Below are positions 60,487 through 64,000 of a stretch of 64,000 nucleotides of DNA, one piece after another (position 1 is the stretch's first letter; each line of letters opens with the position of its first letter). The notes below the pieces were generated by a model, which worked only from the letters and a program-made list of their open reading frames with translations, was not told the origin of the DNA and ran no database searches. The position numbers and the translations under genes are program-made. The stretch covers positions 2,343,320 through 2,407,319 of the forward strand of contig NZ_RAPN01000001.1 in the NCBI RefSeq assembly GCF_003610535.1. Reading direction: 5' to 3'. Source of the DNA: Mangrovibacterium diazotrophicum. GTDB taxonomy: Bacteria; Bacteroidota; Bacteroidia; Bacteroidales; Prolixibacteraceae.

Positions 60487-61683
60487 ATGAAAACAAAATC
60501 ATTTCTCTACGTCCTGTTGATGGCCGTCTTTCTCTTTGCTTGCGAGCAAGACAGTCCATTTGAACCACCCGTATCCTCAGAAAATCAAACCAAGAGCGCG
60601 ATTTTCATTCCCGACGGATTGACCGAAGGCATCGTAATTTCAGCAGAACTTTACAGCCCTTCGCTGGAAAACAACCTGATCGGCAACTCACCCTCGCGCG
60701 AAGTGAGCATCTACCTGCCGGCCGCTTATTTTAGATGTCCCGAAAAACGGTTCCCCGTCATCTACTTTCTACATGGTATGCCTGCCTGGAACAATATGCT
60801 GATCGAGCCCGCGCCTTTTGCAATCTTTCAGCAAATTTCAGGATTGGCTCCCGTGGACTTTCCGGCCGAAGGTTTTACCCAATGGCTAAACAAGCTTATT
60901 GATGAGGGCAAAATGAAGGATGTGATTGTGGTGATGCCGAATGCCCAATCTGCCTTTGGCCCCACCCTCTACCTCGACTCGCCAACAACCGGAAACTTTG
61001 ACAGCTACATTGCCAACGACCTTGTTGCCTTTATTGACACGAACTTGCGCACTATTCCACATTTCAACTGGCGCGCCATCAGCGGCCACTGCGCCGGGGC
61101 TTACGGCGCCATGAACATCGCCATGCGCCACCCCAAAGTGTTTCGCTATGTTGCTGGCTTGTCACCTGCCCATTTCACAGACCAGCACATTCTGACAATT
61201 GCCGGCATGTCCATGGCCGAAGAGGAGATCTGGCAGCAAATGGGCTACCCGCCGGGACCCACACCTTACGACCCGATGAGTCCGTACAAGTTTGTGACCA
61301 ACACCGTGTACCTGATCTCGCAGAGCTGGCTTCCCAATCCGGACAATCCGCCGTACTACTGCGACTTGCCCTACACCATTTCGGATGGACAGATTGCCTT
61401 GCTTCCTGAACTAATGGCCCGAATTGACCAGCAGAACCTTCTCGCCGAAACCAAAGAGTTCGAAAAAAGCCTGCGCCAACTGAAAACGGTCTACTTCGAC
61501 TGCGGATCGAATGATGAGTTATACATGTTCCCCTTCAACCAAATGCTCGACCAGCAACTGACCGACATGCACATCAAGCATCAGTTTGAAGCGTTTGAAG
61601 GAACCCATTTAAGCAATCTGTACGAACGCCTGGCTAAAGCCTGGACAAAATTATCGCAAGATTTCCCCGATTACGGGGATTGA
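60487..61683 (+). CDS. Lipoprotein alpha/beta-hydrolase (esterase-like) with Cys in the nucleophile position
   Basis: 398 residues. The lipoprotein signal is about 1-18 (Cys near 19). The alpha/beta-hydrolase domain resembles the esterase D / feruloyl esterase group: REVSIYLPAAY, FPVIYFLHGMPAWNN, DVIVVMPNAQS. The nucleophile elbow reads GHCAG, so Cys202 replaces the usual Ser of GxSxG. The other triad members look present: Asp343 (CGSNDELYMF) and His374 (EGTHLSNLY). A Cys elbow occurs in dienelactone hydrolases, so the enzyme may still be active, or may have changed activity. It is followed by a hybrid regulator gene. Confidence 0.85.
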   Translation: MKTKSFLYVLLMAVFLFACEQDSPFEPPVSSENQTKSAIFIPDGLTEGIVISAELYSPSLENNLIGNSPSREVSIYLPAAYFRCPEKRFPVIYFLHGMPAWNNMLIEPAPFAIFQQISGLAPVDFPAEGFTQWLNKLIDEGKMKDVIVVMPNAQSAFGPTLYLDSPTTGNFDSYIANDLVAFIDTNLRTIPHFNWRAISGHCAGAYGAMNIAMRHPKVFRYVAGLSPAHFTDQHILTIAGMSMAEEEIWQQMGYPPGPTPYDPMSPYKFVTNTVYLISQSWLPNPDNPPYYCDLPYTISDGQIALLPELMARIDQQNLLAETKEFEKSLRQLKTVYFDCGSNDELYMFPFNQMLDQQLTDMHIKHQFEAFEGTHLSNLYERLAKAWTKLSQDFPDYGD

Positions 61684-61692
61684 CAAACCCGG

Positions 61693-61725
61693 GAGGTGGA
61701 CTGGCTTCATGTCCACCTCTTTTTT
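61693..61725 (+). terminator. Terminator of the esterase-like gene
   Basis: GAGGTGGAC, 9-base loop, GTCCACCTC, perfectly paired, followed by a T-run. Confidence 0.85.
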
Positions 61726-61793
61726 AAGCACCTCAAAACAGATGATTTTCGTATAAGCAAAAAGGCAGGTAAAAAAGACCAGTTTTCTCGGAG

Positions 61794-63980
61794 ATGAAAT
61801 TTGAGCAATTACATCGGCAGTTTAGTAAATTTTCGGTGCCAAACTTTGGCTCTAAAAGAAGAAGTCATGTTGAAGCTGCCCTTTTCCGCTATTTCATTGC
61901 AGAATCATTGGTAGCCATCGGATTGGTCATTTCCCTGTTGACCATAGCCTTGATTGTGCGAGCCCCCATCATGGTCGAGTACGGGATCAGTCTTCTTGCC
62001 AGTATCGGAACACTTTCCGTTGTCGCTTTCATCCTGTTTAAAAAGATAGAACACTGCATACTCTTTCAGCAACTCCTCACGATAACGATCGTCGCTTTTT
62101 ATACCGCCAGAATGGGCGGGCTGCTTACAAGTGGCGGCATCATCATCCTTGGAGCTGCACCCGTTTTGAAAACACTCGTTTTTAAACAACTCCGCAAAAT
62201 GGTCACTGTGTACATCTACTTCCTTTGCTGTCTCACTCTTTTAGCCTTACTTGATCCCTACTTGAATGGAAAAAACCTTCTGGAACCAAGTCATAACAAA
62301 TTCTTCTTTGCCCTAAACTTTGCTGTCATCATCAGCTATATTTTTCTTTTCGCAGCTTACACGCAACGCATGTTCTCAAAGCTCGAGCACAAAGAAGTTT
62401 TGAGGCAGAAAGAGATTAGCGATGCTAAAACCCGACTTTACACCAACATCACACACGAATTCAGGACACCTCTGACCGTTATTCTCGGCTTGGCCGATTC
62501 GATACAAAACAATGGACAAGCTGAGCTCCGGGAAAAAGCAAAAACCATCAGCCGAAACGGAGAACGATTGCTCGAGCTTGTTGACCAGTTGCTGAATTTG
62601 AGCAAACTTGAAAGTGGCAACTTAGAAGTGAAAAACATTTATGGCGACATCATTCCATTTCTTCGTTACATCTTTCAGCTTCAGAAATACCACGCTGAAG
62701 AGAAAAATCTGCAATTCGAGTTCCAATCGGCCAGTCAGTCGTACGAAATGGATTTCGACCCGGAAAAAGTCACCACCATTGTTTCAAACCTATTGGGCAA
62801 CGCCATCAAGTTCACTCCTGAAAACGGAAAAATTTGTCTCAAGGTCAGCCGTACCGGTAACGATCTCTACATTAATGTCATCGATAACGGCATTGGCATT
62901 TCGCCCGGCTTGCAGGAGAAAATATTTGAACGCTTCTACCAGGTCGACGATCGGGATACCCGCCAGACTGGTGGCGCAGGCATCGGACTTTCGCTGACCA
63001 AAGAGTTGGTTTTACTTTTGAACGGAAGTATCAGTGTAACCAGTAACCCGGGTGCTCAAACGGTATTTACAGTGCAACTGCCGATGACCTCGGCCGAGAA
63101 CAAGTCGCCGGAAATTCTTGCTTTCCTGCAACAAGAACAGCAGTCTTTAGCTGAAGACGCAGAAATTGAGAATCTCGCGGAAAACACCGGCAGTAGGAAA
63201 AGCAAAGACCTCCTGTTGCTTATCGAGGATAATCAAGATGTGGTTAGTTACATCGTTTCCTGCTACCGCGATCAATTTAAGATTGAAGTGGCACACAATG
63301 GGCAAGCCGGATTGCAGCAAGCTCTTGAATCCACTCCCGACATTATTGTCAGCGACATCATGATGCCCGGGATGGATGGTTTTGAACTGTGTCACAAATT
63401 AAAGAATGATTACCGAACCAGCCACATCCCGATCATCCTTTTAACAGCCAAAGCCGACTTACCTTCGCGGATACGAGGATTGGAAGAAGGCGCCGATGCG
63501 TTCGTTGTAAAGCCCTTCAACCAGCACGAGCTGTTTGTGCGTATTACCAAATTACTTGAGCTTCGGCGGAGACTGCGCGAACGTTATGCGGGCGGAGCAC
63601 TCCCCTCCGAAAAACATGCCTGCACTTCGATCCAGCGGGAAGATCAATTTATGAGAAAGCTAACCGAATGTATCCGAAAAAATTTACCGGATGAGAATTT
63701 CGATGTTCCTGCTTTGTGCTCCGAAATGGCCATGAGCAAATCACAGTTGTATCGAAAGTTTAAAGCACTCACCAACATGTCGGCAGCCAAATACATCCGC
63801 AAACTGCGTATGCAGCGTGCACGGCATCTTTTGTTGACGAGCTCGCTGAACATCACCGAAATTAGCTGGGAAGTGGGCATTAAAACACTATCTACATTCA
63901 GCGAAATTTTCAAAGACGAATTTGGACAGAGCCCCTCGGAATACCAGGATCATTTCAATGGCAACCTCCGCAAGAACTAA
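61794..63980 (+). CDS. Hybrid sensor kinase-receiver-AraC one-component regulator without periplasmic sensor
   Basis: 728 residues. Six hydrophobic helices (about 30-52, 58-82, 85-104, 105-125, 138-156, 168-187) replace the usual large periplasmic sensor of Bacteroidota HTCS proteins. HisKA follows with ITHEFRTPLTVILG (phosphoacceptor His221), then HATPase_c (VSNLLGNAIKF N-box; IDNGIGISPGLQEKIFERF; AGIGLSLTKELV), a receiver domain (about 465-590, phosphoacceptor Asp521 in IVSDIMMPGMDG) and a C-terminal AraC HTH (about 622-722). It probably senses a signal within or near the membrane and controls nearby genes, possibly the esterase. The stop is inside the window. Confidence 0.93.
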   Translation: MKFEQLHRQFSKFSVPNFGSKRRSHVEAALFRYFIAESLVAIGLVISLLTIALIVRAPIMVEYGISLLASIGTLSVVAFILFKKIEHCILFQQLLTITIVAFYTARMGGLLTSGGIIILGAAPVLKTLVFKQLRKMVTVYIYFLCCLTLLALLDPYLNGKNLLEPSHNKFFFALNFAVIISYIFLFAAYTQRMFSKLEHKEVLRQKEISDAKTRLYTNITHEFRTPLTVILGLADSIQNNGQAELREKAKTISRNGERLLELVDQLLNLSKLESGNLEVKNIYGDIIPFLRYIFQLQKYHAEEKNLQFEFQSASQSYEMDFDPEKVTTIVSNLLGNAIKFTPENGKICLKVSRTGNDLYINVIDNGIGISPGLQEKIFERFYQVDDRDTRQTGGAGIGLSLTKELVLLLNGSISVTSNPGAQTVFTVQLPMTSAENKSPEILAFLQQEQQSLAEDAEIENLAENTGSRKSKDLLLLIEDNQDVVSYIVSCYRDQFKIEVAHNGQAGLQQALESTPDIIVSDIMMPGMDGFELCHKLKNDYRTSHIPIILLTAKADLPSRIRGLEEGADAFVVKPFNQHELFVRITKLLELRRRLRERYAGGALPSEKHACTSIQREDQFMRKLTECIRKNLPDENFDVPALCSEMAMSKSQLYRKFKALTNMSAAKYIRKLRMQRARHLLLTSSLNITEISWEVGIKTLSTFSEIFKDEFGQSPSEYQDHFNGNLRKN

Positions 63981-64000
63981 GACCTCCGGTTCCATTCCTA

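Overview
The window looks like a chromosomal segment of a Bacteroidota bacterium, most plausibly an environmental member of the Marinilabiliales (Prolixibacteraceae-like). The evidence is: TonB-dependent receptors with carboxypeptidase-regulatory and STN domains, DUF4249 and DUF6452/DUF6048 proteins, a type IX secretion (Por) C-terminal tail, LytS/LytTR pairs, a one-component hybrid sensor/AraC regulator, Bacteroidota-type -7 boxes (TAnnTTTG) before many genes, and few Shine-Dalgarno sites. The family-level guess is inference. I see no rRNA, tRNA, insertion sequence, integrase or CRISPR array. About 54 protein genes fill most of the window.

Layout. 1-2816: AT-rich leader and a lone STAND/NACHT-like P-loop ATPase. 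2845-12073: lepA, a LAB_N membrane protein with a nucleotide-sugar epimerase, an SDR, an orphan ExbB-like protein, a LytS/LytTR pair, a cation diffusion facilitator, and the overlapping DUF6452/DUF6048 pair. 12217-17302: groEL/groES and the operon sigma54 activator - lptE - TPR protein - secG, separated by a 440 bp non-coding stretch that contains repeat-like DNA. 17464-24711: a probable synthase-dependent exopolysaccharide locus (a T9SS-secreted glycosidase-like protein facing a four-gene operon of receiver protein, TPR/YaiO beta-barrel, membrane HEAT protein and processive GT2). 24998-26223: kdsB and a YpsA-like Rossmann protein. 26225-29282: uronate catabolism (uxuA, an SDR mannonate oxidoreductase, a divergent AraC regulator). 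29441-30988: acyl-CoA dehydrogenase.

31051-35428 is a tightly overlapping five-gene operon (muramoyl-alanine amidase with SH3, a membrane-anchored DUF5675 protein with an HxGG...GC motif, a 4-TM protein, a DUF4230 lipoprotein, a large anchored protein of unknown fold). It looks like a cell-wall-directed system I cannot name. 35782-41264: FUSC-type membrane protein, M20 dipeptidase, a second LytS/LytTR pair. 41337-46535: a TonB receptor with a periplasmic helical-repeat protein, an OmpA lipoprotein, and an internally duplicated spondin-domain protein. 46760-50026: MsrB-MsrA fusion lipoprotein and a HAMP kinase/OmpR regulator pair. 50236-57050: small membrane protein and a four-gene STN-TonB receptor/DUF4249/MG2-plug operon. 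57320-63980: acyl-CoA ligase, HD hydrolase, VOC protein, a lipoprotein esterase whose nucleophile serine is replaced by cysteine, and a hybrid sensor-receiver-AraC regulator.

The two clusters most worth study as coherent systems that I cannot match to a described one are the exopolysaccharide locus (17464-24711) and the amidase/DUF5675/DUF4230 operon (31051-35428).
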